A DNA stretch of 64,000 nt from Pseudozyma flocculosa PF-1 (Eukaryota > Basidiomycota > Ustilaginomycetes > Ustilaginales > Ustilaginaceae). The notes beneath the pieces were generated by a model. That model saw nothing but the letters and a program-made list of their open reading frames with translations, had not been told where the DNA came from and did no database searches. Made by a program: the position numbers and the translations under genes. The stretch spans positions 131,364 through 195,363 of the forward strand of contig NW_006920886.1 in the NCBI RefSeq assembly GCF_000417875.1. The letters are read 5' to 3'. This document shows, one piece after another, positions 21,463 through 32,188 of the stretch. The stretch's first letter is position 1. Each line of letters opens with the position of its first letter.

Positions 21463-22605
21463 ATACCCGCCTCTCCCGCGCACGCACGCGCGCGCGCACG
21501 TCTCGTTTCTGTATCACCCATCCCCACGCACAGCACTCCAGGTCCTGAGACGAGTTCGGCCCATGCCGAGGGCAGGAGGGGCTTCGCAGGCGCGGTCGCA
21601 GACGAGGACGCAAGGGATCCGGAGCAGGGGTTGCTCGGCCTGTTGCGGAGATGTTGAGATGGTGGCGCAGACGGGCGGCAACGTGGCCTCGCATCACGGT
21701 CACGGCGGGAACGATGCGCACGCGGCACTTGGCAGCACACCCTGGCGTTCGGGCTTGGACTCGGCCCCACGGCAGCCACCAATTGCTGTTTCGACGAATG
21801 GCCCTGGCTCCCCCCTCCGACGACAGCTCTGGCGGCTTAGGCACCGCTCCGATGCCTGCCCAGCGGCAACCCCCGGCCAGGCACACGGACTGCCACTGTG
21901 GCCGAAGGCATCCCATGTCGTCGGTCCGTCCCCTCGCTTTCCTCTCAGCCTTTCGAGCGGCAGTTCTTCGATCCATAAATCCACCCATCGATGCAGCGGC
22001 TTCTCGTTCGTTACGCCGCGCAACCCAACCTGGCCAGGTTCTCGTCATCCTCGCTTCCGACCCTCCTTCCTCCCGTTTCACTTCTTGTATCTTACCTCTG
22101 ACGGCTTCCACTGTCTCCTTTTCGACGAATCGCCCCGTCTCGAATCGATCCATCGCTCCGGTATCTTCGAACTGCAGTGCGTCGACATACATAGATGCTG
22201 TGTTGATCACACACAGGTGCTGGCGCGTGGAGCTTTCGGGTACAGACACACAGAGAGAGGGAGACGGAGAGCGGGACAGCGGGAACATAGTGCAACAGCG
22301 CAACAGAAGTGCAACAGGTGCAACAGTACACAGCGTGCATCAGTGCCTCAGAGTGCGACAGAGGCGCAGAGGACAGAGGACAGAGGACAGAGGGAGAGGA
22401 GCTCAGATTGCTGAAGGAACTTTGTTGTTCATATTGCTGCACGCAGTTCTTTGGTTTTGAAGGGCTGATGCTGATGCTGCCGTGGCAGCCTGCTGAATGT
22501 CGCCATAGGGCAGGCTGTGCGGTGTCGGTCACTCCGCGGGGCAACCTGCGAACTGGCTCTCGACAAGCGCAGCTCCAAATCCGGTACTGAGCCCGCACGA
22601 CGCCT
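21463..22605. other. Convergent intergenic region ATG8 / NTPase-nuclease copy 1
   Basis: This 1.14-kb stretch lies between two stop codons. I see no gene in it. AG- and CA-rich short repeats occur around 22250-22400 (GAGGACAGAGGACAGAGG-like). Medium-length open frames on both strands have no recognisable domains. Confidence 0.55.
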
Positions 22606-25600
22606 TTACCCGTCTCGAGTTTTGAGACGTCGTGTAAAGAAAAACCCGGGAGCTGCCAGGTAGGATCCGTATCGCGCCTCGCTCTTGCCCTCCTCTTTGA
22701 CCGGGTCGGACTCAAGGAGGATGAGAATGCGGAGCAGATCGAGCAAGCCCTTGCCCAACGGCTCCAGCAACGTGCCGAACGCATTCTTCAGCCCCACGGC
22801 GTCGAGGTGGTGGGCCAGCGCCCCTCGAGCCTCGCCGTCGTCGTCGCACCTGTAGCGCAGCGCCGGCGCTTCGTCGCCGACTTCTGGATGCAGGTCGATG
22901 CTCAACGCAAGATACTCGAAGCGAGCCGACGACGCTGCAGCCTCATCTGTCACCGGAGCGGCTTCGGCGGCCATCGCCGAGGACGGCACCGACTCGGATG
23001 ACGGGGTCCCGGTGCTGCTCTCCTGAGCTTCGGGGCGGGAAATCGGTCCTCGTGCCTTGCCAGAGATGGCCGGCGGTGCGATACCGATCTTGCCTCGAGG
23101 TAGCGCGCTGCGTCGAACCTTGGCCTGAACGACGACGTGCGAGAACCTGTTGACGTCGATCTGCGTCTGCTCACCGTTCCAGTCCGGGTCGACGTAGACC
23201 GGGATGAGCATGTCCCATCCCTCCTGCGACGGGTCTGCGCACAGCGCAACGTGGCAGGTGAACCACAGCGCCAGCATGTCCTTGGTGACGCTGTCGAGTC
23301 TTTCCGGCAGCAACGCAAAATGAGTGAAGTTGAGTCGCGCCGACCGCGCAAACTGCTCGAGAGGTCCAAGCGCTCGTTGTCCCTCGACGGCCGAGGCGTC
23401 GTCTGGCTGCCGATCGATTCGGGTCTCGACGTTGATCGCAGCCTCCAAGTTGGCGTCGCCGAAGAGTTGCATCAGCCATTCCCACAGATTTACGGGGTCG
23501 AGCGATAGGCCTTGTTGCCACATTTCCTGTCGCTTCTTGATGATGTCGCATTCGCTGTCGGCCACATTGAGCCGCTGAGCCGCGGCCGTGTCTGTCGCGA
23601 TCGTCAAGAGGAACCGCACGGCCGACCCCCAGTCGTCGCCGAGCGTCATGTAGTAGGCGCGGCTCGCGTACATGAGCGCCGATGCCACCTCTCTCCAGCG
23701 CCTATGGACGACTGCCGCAGCGTCATCGTCCGGCTCGCTCCGTGGGCTGCTGCTTTGCGGCTGCCGAAAGAGGTCAGCCGCGGCGATGCTGACGAGGGGC
23801 TCCGACGGCGTGCACATCGTCAACAACGACGTGCGCGGGCCGTGGTCGGCGGTGGTGCGCATGTGATCGCGCATCTGTTTGTCCACGAAGCGGTCGAGGC
23901 CCGCTCCAATGAATTTGAGCGGCAGTCGCTGGTACACAGCTGCCAGGTAGCGGTGCACGTCGTCGAAGAGTTGCGAGCCTTGGCACATTCGGCTGGAACG
24001 GTAACCGTCGTCCTTGCACGCGCTGGCCCAGGGAGGGAGCCCGAGCATCGGCTCCCTTGTCATGAGCATCTTGCCTTGCACCTTCCATAGCGAAACGTCG
24101 CCGACGAAGGGCCGCAGCGACGAGTAGGTAGAATAGAGTCCGAATTGGTGGTATCCGAGGTGGCTATCGCCCAGCAGAGGCCGACCCATCAGGGCCAGTT
24201 GCCGCAGGAGGGCGCGCCACAACTTTCCGTGCGGGTCCTGCTCTTTGGCGCTGAGGGCGTTGTAGGCGACATCGTGCGGCAGCTGTGTAAATGTTGGAGG
24301 AGGGAACACCGCTCGACGCCCAGGCTGCAGAAACGCGGCGAACATGTTGGGTACAGCGATTGTCCGTTCCGTGCTGAGCAGGACGAGGACCAGCCGGTCG
24401 GCGTTGGCCTTGGATCTTTGGCCGATCCCGTACCATACTTTCCACACCTCGTCCAGCAGACATCCGAGCTGGGCTGCCGAGTCGAGGGCCAGGATAAAGA
24501 CGCCGTCGTCGTGCATCTGCCCTTTCCGGACCGCGGCCTCGACGGCGCCCTGCAGGGACTTGAAAGCAAGTGCGCACGTCGTGCTCTCGAAACGATCGAG
24601 GCCGTCATCGGTGCTTTGGGCGAGACGGTCGCAGTTCTGCTGGCATCGCACGGCGATGGCCTCGAGCAAATCTTCACGACGGCTGGTCTCGAATGGCCTG
24701 TCGTGTCTAGGATCCCAGATCGCATCGCCGTGCAAGTGTTCGTAGAAGTGCCCCGCGAGCGAAATTGCCGAGGTCGTTGGCTCGTAGCTCTCCGTCACGA
24801 GGGCGACTTCGGTGGCAAGGCAGTAGGCAACGGCCTCGAGCCAAGCCACGACGCGGAGCCGATTGCCCAGCTCGCCGTCTTTGTGGTCGGTGCGATGGGG
24901 GACTGCAGGACGGAAGAGTGCATCGGCCACCGCGCTGTCTCGCGGTGGGAAGGAATTACCAGACTCTTTCGAGCGCAAGCAAATTTGGAGGCCGAGGTGA
25001 GTCTTCTTGAGCGTCTGGTCAACGAGACGAGACTTGCCCGAACCCGAGGACTGGACTATCGGAACGACGCGACCGTAACAGAAATCTTCATCGTACGTCT
25101 CCAACAAGAGTTTGATGTGGTGGCAGAGCAGGGCGTTGCCTTCGCCGAGGAATTCGACAGAGTAGTCGCGCTCGAGGATGCCCTTCCACGGCGTGGTACG
25201 CTGCGGACGCGGAGTGGCTGACGAGACGGAGCCGCGTGTGGACAACAGGGGATCAGCGGTTGGTCGACCCAGAGGCGAGACGGAGTAGGCGGACCGACAC
25301 TCACCGAGCATGCCCTCGGTCAGCATGCGATGCAGGAGTCGAACCACGACGGGAGGGGACTCGTCGAAGCCGCCTCGCAGCTCCGGCGCCACTATCTCGA
25401 AGAGGGCATCGGCGTCTTTGAGACTGAGCTGCACGCCTTCGGGCTGGAGTCGAATGGCCAGCCACGCGGGTCGCTCGTCAGACGACCTCGTGTGTAGAGA
25501 GTCGCGGAGCCAGTCGCCGAAGGCATCGCGGAGGTTGGCTTTGCTGCTTAGGAAGCCAGGGCTTGCGCCGATGCGACCGTGACGCAGATGCTTGGCGCAC

Positions 25601-25791
25601 GTCGCCAATACGCTGACCAGCACGTCGACGGTGGCCGAGGTGTGGGTGTAGGCAAAGTGCTCGAGATCTTCGAGCTCAGTTTGCTGGCCTCTACTCGTGC
25701 GGACTGCGGCAGAAGCGTCTTCGGATGACGAAGTCTTGGTGGCGTTGCGATCGGCGGCCGAGACGACCTCATCGGACGCTGAGCCGGGCAT
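22606..25791 (-). CDS. P-loop NTPase with C-terminal nuclease-like domain, copy 1
   Basis: Two exons, 25791-25305 and 25217-22606 (1032 aa). The 87-nt intron (GTGAGT...CAG) is in phase and stop-free; I call it an intron because copy 2 has one at the same place and phase. Residues 45-160 form an N-terminal domain shared with copy 2. A P-loop NTPase follows: QSSGSGKSR at about 218-226 (Walker A) and FILALDSA (Walker B-like). A conserved middle contains LPHDVAYNALS and LRPFVGDVSLWKVQ. At about 830-865, WDMLIPVYVDPDWNG then VVVQAKVR matches the D...QxK pattern of restriction-endonuclease-fold nucleases. NTPase plus such a nuclease is the layout of Crinkler/RHS-type eukaryotic proteins, many of them effectors or transposon-linked. 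Role here unknown; no signal peptide or transposon end is seen. The fold assignments are by eye. Confidence 0.75.
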   Translation of the reverse strand: MPGSASDEVVSAADRNATKTSSSEDASAAVRTSRGQQTELEDLEHFAYTHTSATVDVLVSVLATCAKHLRHGRIGASPGFLSSKANLRDAFGDWLRDSLHTRSSDERPAWLAIRLQPEGVQLSLKDADALFEIVAPELRGGFDESPPVVVRLLHRMLTEGMLGECRSAYSVSPLGRPTADPLLSTRGSVSSATPRPQRTTPWKGILERDYSVEFLGEGNALLCHHIKLLLETYDEDFCYGRVVPIVQSSGSGKSRLVDQTLKKTHLGLQICLRSKESGNSFPPRDSAVADALFRPAVPHRTDHKDGELGNRLRVVAWLEAVAYCLATEVALVTESYEPTTSAISLAGHFYEHLHGDAIWDPRHDRPFETSRREDLLEAIAVRCQQNCDRLAQSTDDGLDRFESTTCALAFKSLQGAVEAAVRKGQMHDDGVFILALDSAAQLGCLLDEVWKVWYGIGQRSKANADRLVLVLLSTERTIAVPNMFAAFLQPGRRAVFPPPTFTQLPHDVAYNALSAKEQDPHGKLWRALLRQLALMGRPLLGDSHLGYHQFGLYSTYSSLRPFVGDVSLWKVQGKMLMTREPMLGLPPWASACKDDGYRSSRMCQGSQLFDDVHRYLAAVYQRLPLKFIGAGLDRFVDKQMRDHMRTTADHGPRTSLLTMCTPSEPLVSIAAADLFRQPQSSSPRSEPDDDAAAVVHRRWREVASALMYASRAYYMTLGDDWGSAVRFLLTIATDTAAAQRLNVADSECDIIKKRQEMWQQGLSLDPVNLWEWLMQLFGDANLEAAINVETRIDRQPDDASAVEGQRALGPLEQFARSARLNFTHFALLPERLDSVTKDMLALWFTCHVALCADPSQEGWDMLIPVYVDPDWNGEQTQIDVNRFSHVVVQAKVRRSALPRGKIGIAPPAISGKARGPISRPEAQESSTGTPSSESVPSSAMAAEAAPVTDEAAASSARFEYLALSIDLHPEVGDEAPALRYRCDDDGEARGALAHHLDAVGLKNAFGTLLEPLGKGLLDLLRILILLESDPVKEEGKSEARYGSYLAAPGFFFTRRLKTRDG

Positions 25792-27120
25792 GTCTTCGTG
25801 ATCCTGAACAGGCTGGAATTGGGCGGCGATCCGGAGGTTGGAGGAAGCGATGATTGTCTGGTTAAGGAAGGCTTCGATCGTATCAGAGCTGCTAGCGGGT
25901 GGGTGATTGCATCAAGGAGAGAGAATGAGGGCTGGCGAGACAGCACGATAAGTCTGGTTGTCAGTGTGGTCTGGGCGGCCCCAGACCGGACTTATATGAA
26001 AAGGGCTGGAAGCCAGACGATAAGCGATGAGGTGAGGAGGGACGGATGAGTGCTCAGGGGGCCACTGCATCACCATGCACGCTGCCGTCGAGATCTGGGG
26101 AAGAGTGCCGGGGCGGTGGTCTGCCAAACACGATGTGGTCAACGAAAGGGGCAGCATTCACTGCATGTCTGTGCGCCAAGGGCACACAGGCTGGCGAGTC
26201 CATTCGAGGCCAATCGAGAGGCCCGTGATATGGCGGTGAGCGCGGTGATGGATTGATATGAACTGCGCGAGCAGGCGATGGAGGGGGATGAGCGAGCCTG
26301 GAAGAAGAGGGCAAGGAGCGAGCCAGCAAGCAAGGTGCCTCTGCATTCGCCGGCCGTGCGCGCTGTCCATCGGGGGTCGAGCGGCGGGGATGCGGATGGC
26401 CAACGAGCAGTCTGGATTTCTCGATCGGATCGGGGCTGCCGACCTGGCCTGGCTGCGCAGATGAGACAACGGAAGGTTGTCGCAGGCAGGCCCAGGGGCA
26501 GGCACGGGGAGGAAAAAAAAGTTGTGCTCGCTTGGCGACCAACCGACTGACGGACCCCATGAGATCACACCCCCCTGCACCACCACCACCATCACCACCA
26601 CCGGCACCCGCACCATCAACACCGCCTCTACCACCATCGCCGCCACCGCCGCCGCCGCCAACATCGCCGCCAATACCCGCCACCAACAAATCATCCCACC
26701 GACGAAGCCGACATCGGCTTCGACATATATTCAGAAGAAAGAAGAGGCGGAGGACTACCACTGACCGGACAAGCAGCGCCCCCACCGACACCGCCCGCGC
26801 CTTCTTCCTCGGTACACCACCCGCTCGCAGCCTCTTTCGTAGATTCTGGAAGAGGAAGTGTCGTCTGTCCATTTCCCTTTCACCACTCGCCCGTCCGACC
26901 TTTGGCCGTGCGTTGCCGACCCGCATTCAGCTCGCCCGCCCCTTTCACCACCGCCGTCGCTGCCTCCGGCTCCACTTGTATGCGCGGCCTCGCTGCACTC
27001 TAGCTGCTGATTTGATCGCGGAAAGCTCCACTGTCGATCCTTGAACGCCTCTCGCCTCTCGCCTCTCGCTCCGCGGTTCAGCATCATTGACCGGCCGGGC
27101 TCCCTCATCTCGACATCAGG
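25792..27120. other. Divergent intergenic region NTPase-nuclease copy 1 / nucleoporin
   Basis: This 1.33-kb stretch holds both promoters. Near the left gene there is a TATA-like box with an adjacent palindrome. CAC/CCACCAT triplet-rich DNA lies at 26570-26680 and CT-rich leader DNA before the nucleoporin ATG. I see no coding sequence. Confidence 0.55.
25969..26000 (-). promoter_or_regulatory. TATA-like box and palindrome upstream of NTPase-nuclease copy 1
   Basis: On the minus strand TTCATATAAG (26000-25991) lies about 200 bases before the ATG. It is followed at once by a perfect inverted repeat GTCTGGG-4 nt-CCCAGAC (25969-25986). This is a plausible core promoter with a hairpin near the cap site. 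Function is inferred from position. Confidence 0.35.
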
Positions 27121-30100
27121 ATGGACTTCCCTGCCCAGTACCCCGACTCGCCCGCCAAGCCGCTGTCGGGACCGGCCCGCGCCCGACTCGCGGCTCGGCA
27201 GAACCGCACCTCGTCGCTGAAACCCTACTCGAGGCGCACTTCCGCCGCTGCTCCAACGCAGAATGGCCTCGCACCCTCGTCGTCGGCTTCGGATCTGGCC
27301 GTAGTCCAGCCCCAGACTCCCGGCCGCGCATTGGCAGTCCCGGCTGCGCACGAGGCCAAGTCGCCCTTCTCGTCGCTGCGAGCCGCCTCGCCGCTCGCTC
27401 TGCTCGGAAGCGTCGGCAAGGGCATCCTCTCGCGACCCCTCAGCTGGCTAGCCAGCTCGTCCACTGCTGCAAAGTCGGACACCGAAGGCACCCCACTGCC
27501 CAAGTCTGCGTCGTCCCACAGCCTCGGCGCAGCGGCCCGGACGCGTGCCGCCCTTGATGCCGGCGCCCGAACGCAGAGGGATGACCCGGAGCGTGAGGCG
27601 CCGTCGCTCGCTGCCCGCGCCATCGGTGCACGCCTGGCCGCAGGTGTCTTGGGATCGCCGCAGCAGCACGCGCAGCCGCACGACGACGACCTCGAGAGCC
27701 AGAGCGTCGCTCGGTACGCTCCGACGCAGCCCGAGCAGCCTGCCCTGAGGCGCAGCACCAGGACTGCGGCCAGGTCCGCCGCCCTATCCCCACCTCCGCA
27801 GGCGGCATCATCCCAATCGTCCCGGATCGGCCACAGCGAAGGACGCGATGCGGTGGCATCTCCTATGACCAGGTCTCGCACTTCAAAGAGGGTGCTCGAC
27901 CTCGGCCGCACCGACGGCGACGACGGTCGGATGGAGCTGCTCAAGAGCCGATCGCCCTCCCCGGCAGCTTCGACGATGTCCGCCAGGGCGAAGCAGAGGT
28001 TGTCGGCCGGGCCCAGCCCGCTGGTCGCCTCCGGCTCGCATGCCGGCCCGTATGCCACCGTGGGCTACCGACGAGGGTCGTCGCTGCGGCCCGACGATAG
28101 CCTGGATGCGCGGATGACGCCGAGCCAGAGCAGCCCTTCCTTTGCGTTCGGCTACGGCAACGAGCGGAGGCTGGCGCGCAGCAGCTTTGGCCTGCCCCCG
28201 ACGGCATCACCGTTCCAGCTGGCGACGCGCAGCCCCCTGGCACCTCGCGAGGGTCGCTCGTCCCTCGGACCTCTGCTCGGATCCGAGCTGGGCACGAGCC
28301 CGCACCACCTCCGCGGAGGCAGCATCGGCCCGGGAAGCGTCGCCACGACCGGCTATCGCGCCTCGTCGCCGGCTATGAGGGGTACTACGCCGAAGCGAAG
28401 GGACTGGGCCTCGCTCGGTCTGGCGGCGTCTCGCTCGCCTGGACCGGGAGACGACATGATGCGCGAGTACATCGCCACCCGCACGCTGCCGGGCACCGCC
28501 CCCAGGTCGCTCGGCATGAACGTGTTCAGCGACCCGCGATCTTCGAGGGCGAGCAGCGTCGCACGCGAGGATGACAGCATGTCGCTGACGCCGAGCCGCC
28601 TGGGCAAGCGCGACATCGACATGAGCGTCGATGGCGACGAGACTGGATCGACGATGGCGGTGAGTACAGCGCCGAGCACGGCGCATGCTTCGTGCTGCGC
28701 ATATGCGTATCTCGTCGGACGTTGAGCCCTGAAACCGATGCTCCCTCCTTCTCGCCTCTTCCGCCTCGCTGCAGACTGCACGGAAGCGCCAGATGGTCTG
28801 GCACCCGCAGCTCGGCTTCATCAGCCAGGAAGAGCTCCGAGCGCGGGAGCCGAAGCCGCCCTCGCCAAAGAACGAAGCCGAGAGGCTCCTCAGCGTCCTC
28901 GAGAGCATGAAGGGTGCCGCTCGCAGCGATCGTGGCGCGGGGGCCCCGACGGCGTTGTCGCGCATGCTGCAGCCGATATCCGTGCCGGCTCCCGTATCGG
29001 ACAGGTCGCTGGCGAGCACCAGCGGCAAGGCAAGCGATCGGTCCCGGCCGATTGGCGTGGCCCCCTACTCGAGGGCCCTGCGAAGGAGCAAGCTGGCACA
29101 GAGCCAGCAGACGACCGATGAACGCCTCAGCCTTCGCGCCAAGCTGCGCCGCTCTCGGCCTGCGCTAGAGGACTCCCGCGCCGACAGCGATCTCGAAGAC
29201 GATCGAGCAGAGGACCACGACATGGACGAGACCGAGACCGAGACTGAGGTCGAGACGGAAGAGGAGCCCGTCCCGCCGAAGCGGCAGGCCAAGCAGCCGG
29301 TCAGGCGCTCGCGCAGACTTCGCGCTCGGGACGTGGAGACGAGCAGCGAGGACGAGGAGATGGCGGCCGAGGAGGTCGAGGTGGTCAAGCCGAAGAGCAA
29401 GGCCAAGGTCCAGCCGAAGTCCACTCAGGCCGCTGCTGCTGCCGCCCCTGTCTCCGCCGCCCGCGCCACTAACGCTAGCAAGCAGCAGGAGGAGAACAAG
29501 GCCCGCTCCGATGTGGCTGTCTCCGCAGCGCCCGCCGCTCCGAAGCCAGCATCGCACCGAATCAGCCTCGCCGCTGCCAAGTCGTCGACATCGGCGCCGC
29601 CGCCAAAGAAGGACAACTTCACGGTGCGCAGCCAGGCCGACTCCGACGGCACCCGCGAAAAGTCGTCGCTGAGGCAGGGTGCGGCCAAGAAGTTCCGTAC
29701 GCACCAGTCGTCGGGTCGCATCTCGGCTTGGGAGGAGGATCTCGACGAGGACGACGGCCTGCCGGGCGCCGAAGATCTCTCCAAGATCAAGATGCCCACC
29801 AACCTGTTCCCTACGAACTTCTCGTTTGGCAACGGCAGCTCGACCCAGCCGCCCTCTGCCGCCGCGAGCACTGGGAAGAAGGAGGTGGATGCCGCGAAAC
29901 CCCAACCCGCGACATCGGCCGCTCCCAGCTTCTCGTTCGGGGCGCCCGCCTCGAAGGAAGCTCCGAGCGTAGTTGCGAAGCCGAAGCCGGCGGCGGCGGA
30001 GCCGTCTTTACTCGGAAGGCTCGGAAGCTTTGCAAGTCCTGGCTCGGAGGACGCCAAGCAGGCATCGACGACGCCGGCAGCCCAGCCTCCCGCCTCAAGC

Positions 30101-32188
30101 TTCTCCTTCGCTGCTTCCGCGCCCGCCCAGGAGAGACCCAAGCCTGCGTTCTCCTTCCAGCCGCCCAAGCCCGACGAGGCCAAGGCCACTGCTGCCGCAG
30201 CTGCCAGCAAGCCTGCCCCTGCCGCACCCGACTTCTTCTCGACCCCGGTCGCACCTGCCCAGCCGGCCGAAAAGACAGACGAGTCCAAAAAGTCCGGGCC
30301 CGTGCCCAACTTCTTCGGCAATGCCCTGGCAAAGGTCGAAGCCAAGCCCGCAGCGGCTGAGCCGGCAAAGAGTGCGTCGTCCGGCTTCAGCTTCGGCAAG
30401 CCAGCAAGTACGCCCACCTTTTCGGGCTTCGGTCAGCCTGCACCGGCTCCGACTGATGACGGCAAGAAGGACGCGACGGCCGACAAGCCTGCGACCACGG
30501 CCTTCTCGTTCGGAGCGGCGCCCGCGACCAAGACTGAGGAGAGCAAGCCCCCTCCCGCCGCGTCGACATTCGCATTTGGCCAGTCTCAGCCCTCGTCTTC
30601 GCCGGCTGCCGGCCCTTTCTCGTTTGGCGCACCCGCAGCCTCGGCTCCCGAAAAGCGAGCTGCCGAAGGTGAGCAGGGGGGACAAGGCGACGCCAAGCCT
30701 TCTGCAAAGACGGCGCCCACGCCCGGCTTCTCGTTCGGCGGTGCGGCTGGCTTTGGCAAGCCCGCAGCGTCTCCCGCTCCGGCTCCGGCCGAGGACAAGA
30801 AGGCCGAAGAGCCGGCCAAGAAGTCCTTCTTTTTCGGCTCCACGGACACCTCGGCGACCCCTGCGGAACCCACCAAGCCCAGCGAAGCCAAGGCAGGATC
30901 GTCCTTCTCGTTCTCGCCTGCCGCGTCGTCGCCGAGCACGCCAGCCTTCGGCTTTGGCAGCGCCGCTGCGGCGGCAAGCGATGGCAAGCCGGCTTCGTCG
31001 CCGACCACCGAGACGCCCAAGCCTGCGTTCACCTTTGGCGCGCCTGCTACGAGCACGCCCGCGGCCAGTACCGCGCCGGCCGCACCCTCAACGCCGGGCG
31101 GTTTCACCTTCGGCGCGTCGGCACCAACGTCGACCGCGGCCACCACTCCCAAGCCGTCCACGCCTGCCGCATCGACCTTTGGGGGCGGGTTCGGTACACC
31201 AGCCCAGGCGCAGTTCGGAAACAGCGAGATGATGGAGGACTCGCCCACGACTGGTGCGGCCGCCGCGACCTCTGCTGCGCCAGCCACCCAATCGAACCGG
31301 TTCACGTTTGGCGCACCAAGCCCCGCCGCGACAGGCGCAGCCAACGGGAGCGCATCCCCCTTTGGCATCTCGGCTGCTGGTGGGTCCAGCGTAACCAGCC
31401 CGAACCTGGCGACGTCGAAGCCGCCGTCATTCAGCTTCGGAGCTTCAGCTGCTGTGCCGTCGGCGCCTCTGACGACGCCTTCGACCCCTACCTTTGGTGC
31501 GGCACCACTCGCTGCCGGCACGACGGGCATGTTCGGCTCGTCGGCGCCCGCGCCCTCTGCCGTGCCCGCCTCGGCGGCTCCCTCGCCGGGATTCACCTTC
31601 ACTGCAGCCCCACCGACGAGCGCAGCCGCTCCGTCTGTTAACGTCTTTGGCAGCGCGTCTGCTGCACCGACGCCGTTTGGCTCGGCGCCCTCGTCACCAG
31701 CCCCCTTCATTTTCGGAGCCTCGCAGCCGCAGCAGCCGCAGCAGCCGCAGCAGGTGCAGCCACCGTCCACGGCGTTCACATTTGGCAGCACCAATGCCGC
31801 CTCGCCAGCTCCGAGCTTTTCGTTCGGGTCCAACATGAACACGCCATCGCAGCAGCAGCAGCCTGGCGGCGGTGGCGGCGGAGGTGGAGGCGCCTTCACC
31901 TTTGGCGGCCAGCCGGGTGGCGCCGCGACGCCCGCACCGGCCCCCTTCACGTTCGGTGCTCCGCAGTCGCAGCCGCCGACGCCCGGAGCCGGCGGTCCCT
32001 TTGCGTTTAATGCCGCACCCAGCCCTGGTCCGCCGTCGTTTGGAGCGCCGCAGCAGCAACAGCAGCAGCAGGGCGCCACGGCGACGCCGCCGGGATCCGC
32101 TGGCGGGCTGTTCAATATTGGCGCCGCTTCAGCCAGCCAGGGTCCCGGCGGAAGGCCCATCAAGCCGCGCCCGCGCAGGCGACCGTGA
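27121..32188 (+). CDS. FG-repeat nucleoporin (Nup1/Nup124/Nup153-like)
   Basis: Two exons, 27121-28659 and 28775-32188 (1650 aa). The intron is GTGAGT...GCTGCAG; it joins GDETGSTMA to TARKRQMVWHP, the conserved pre-FG segment of this nucleoporin group (about residues 514-540). The N-terminal 510 residues are Ser/Ala/Arg-rich and disordered. A charged Glu/Lys stretch occupies about 640-700. From about 860 to 1625 there are dozens of FSFG, FTFG and FGxP motifs spaced by Ser/Ala/Pro/Lys. The extreme C terminus has FNIG, then GGRPIKPRPRRRP, matching the basic end of nuclear-basket nucleoporins. It should act at the nuclear face of the pore, binding importins and exportins. Placement in the Nup1/124/153 group is family knowledge plus inference. 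Short CAG runs encode Gln stretches. Confidence 0.88.

Noticed and set aside
25218..25304. Treating the copy 1 NTPase-nuclease gene as intronless
   Set aside because: The 87 nt have a GTGAGT donor and a CAG acceptor at the same codon and phase as the intron of copy 2, and the encoded residues are not conserved.
30586..32163. 525-codon open frame antisense to the nucleoporin FG region
   Set aside because: It is a low-complexity mirror of the FG/Pro/Ala repeats; the nucleoporin frame is supported by FG motifs and the conserved C terminus.
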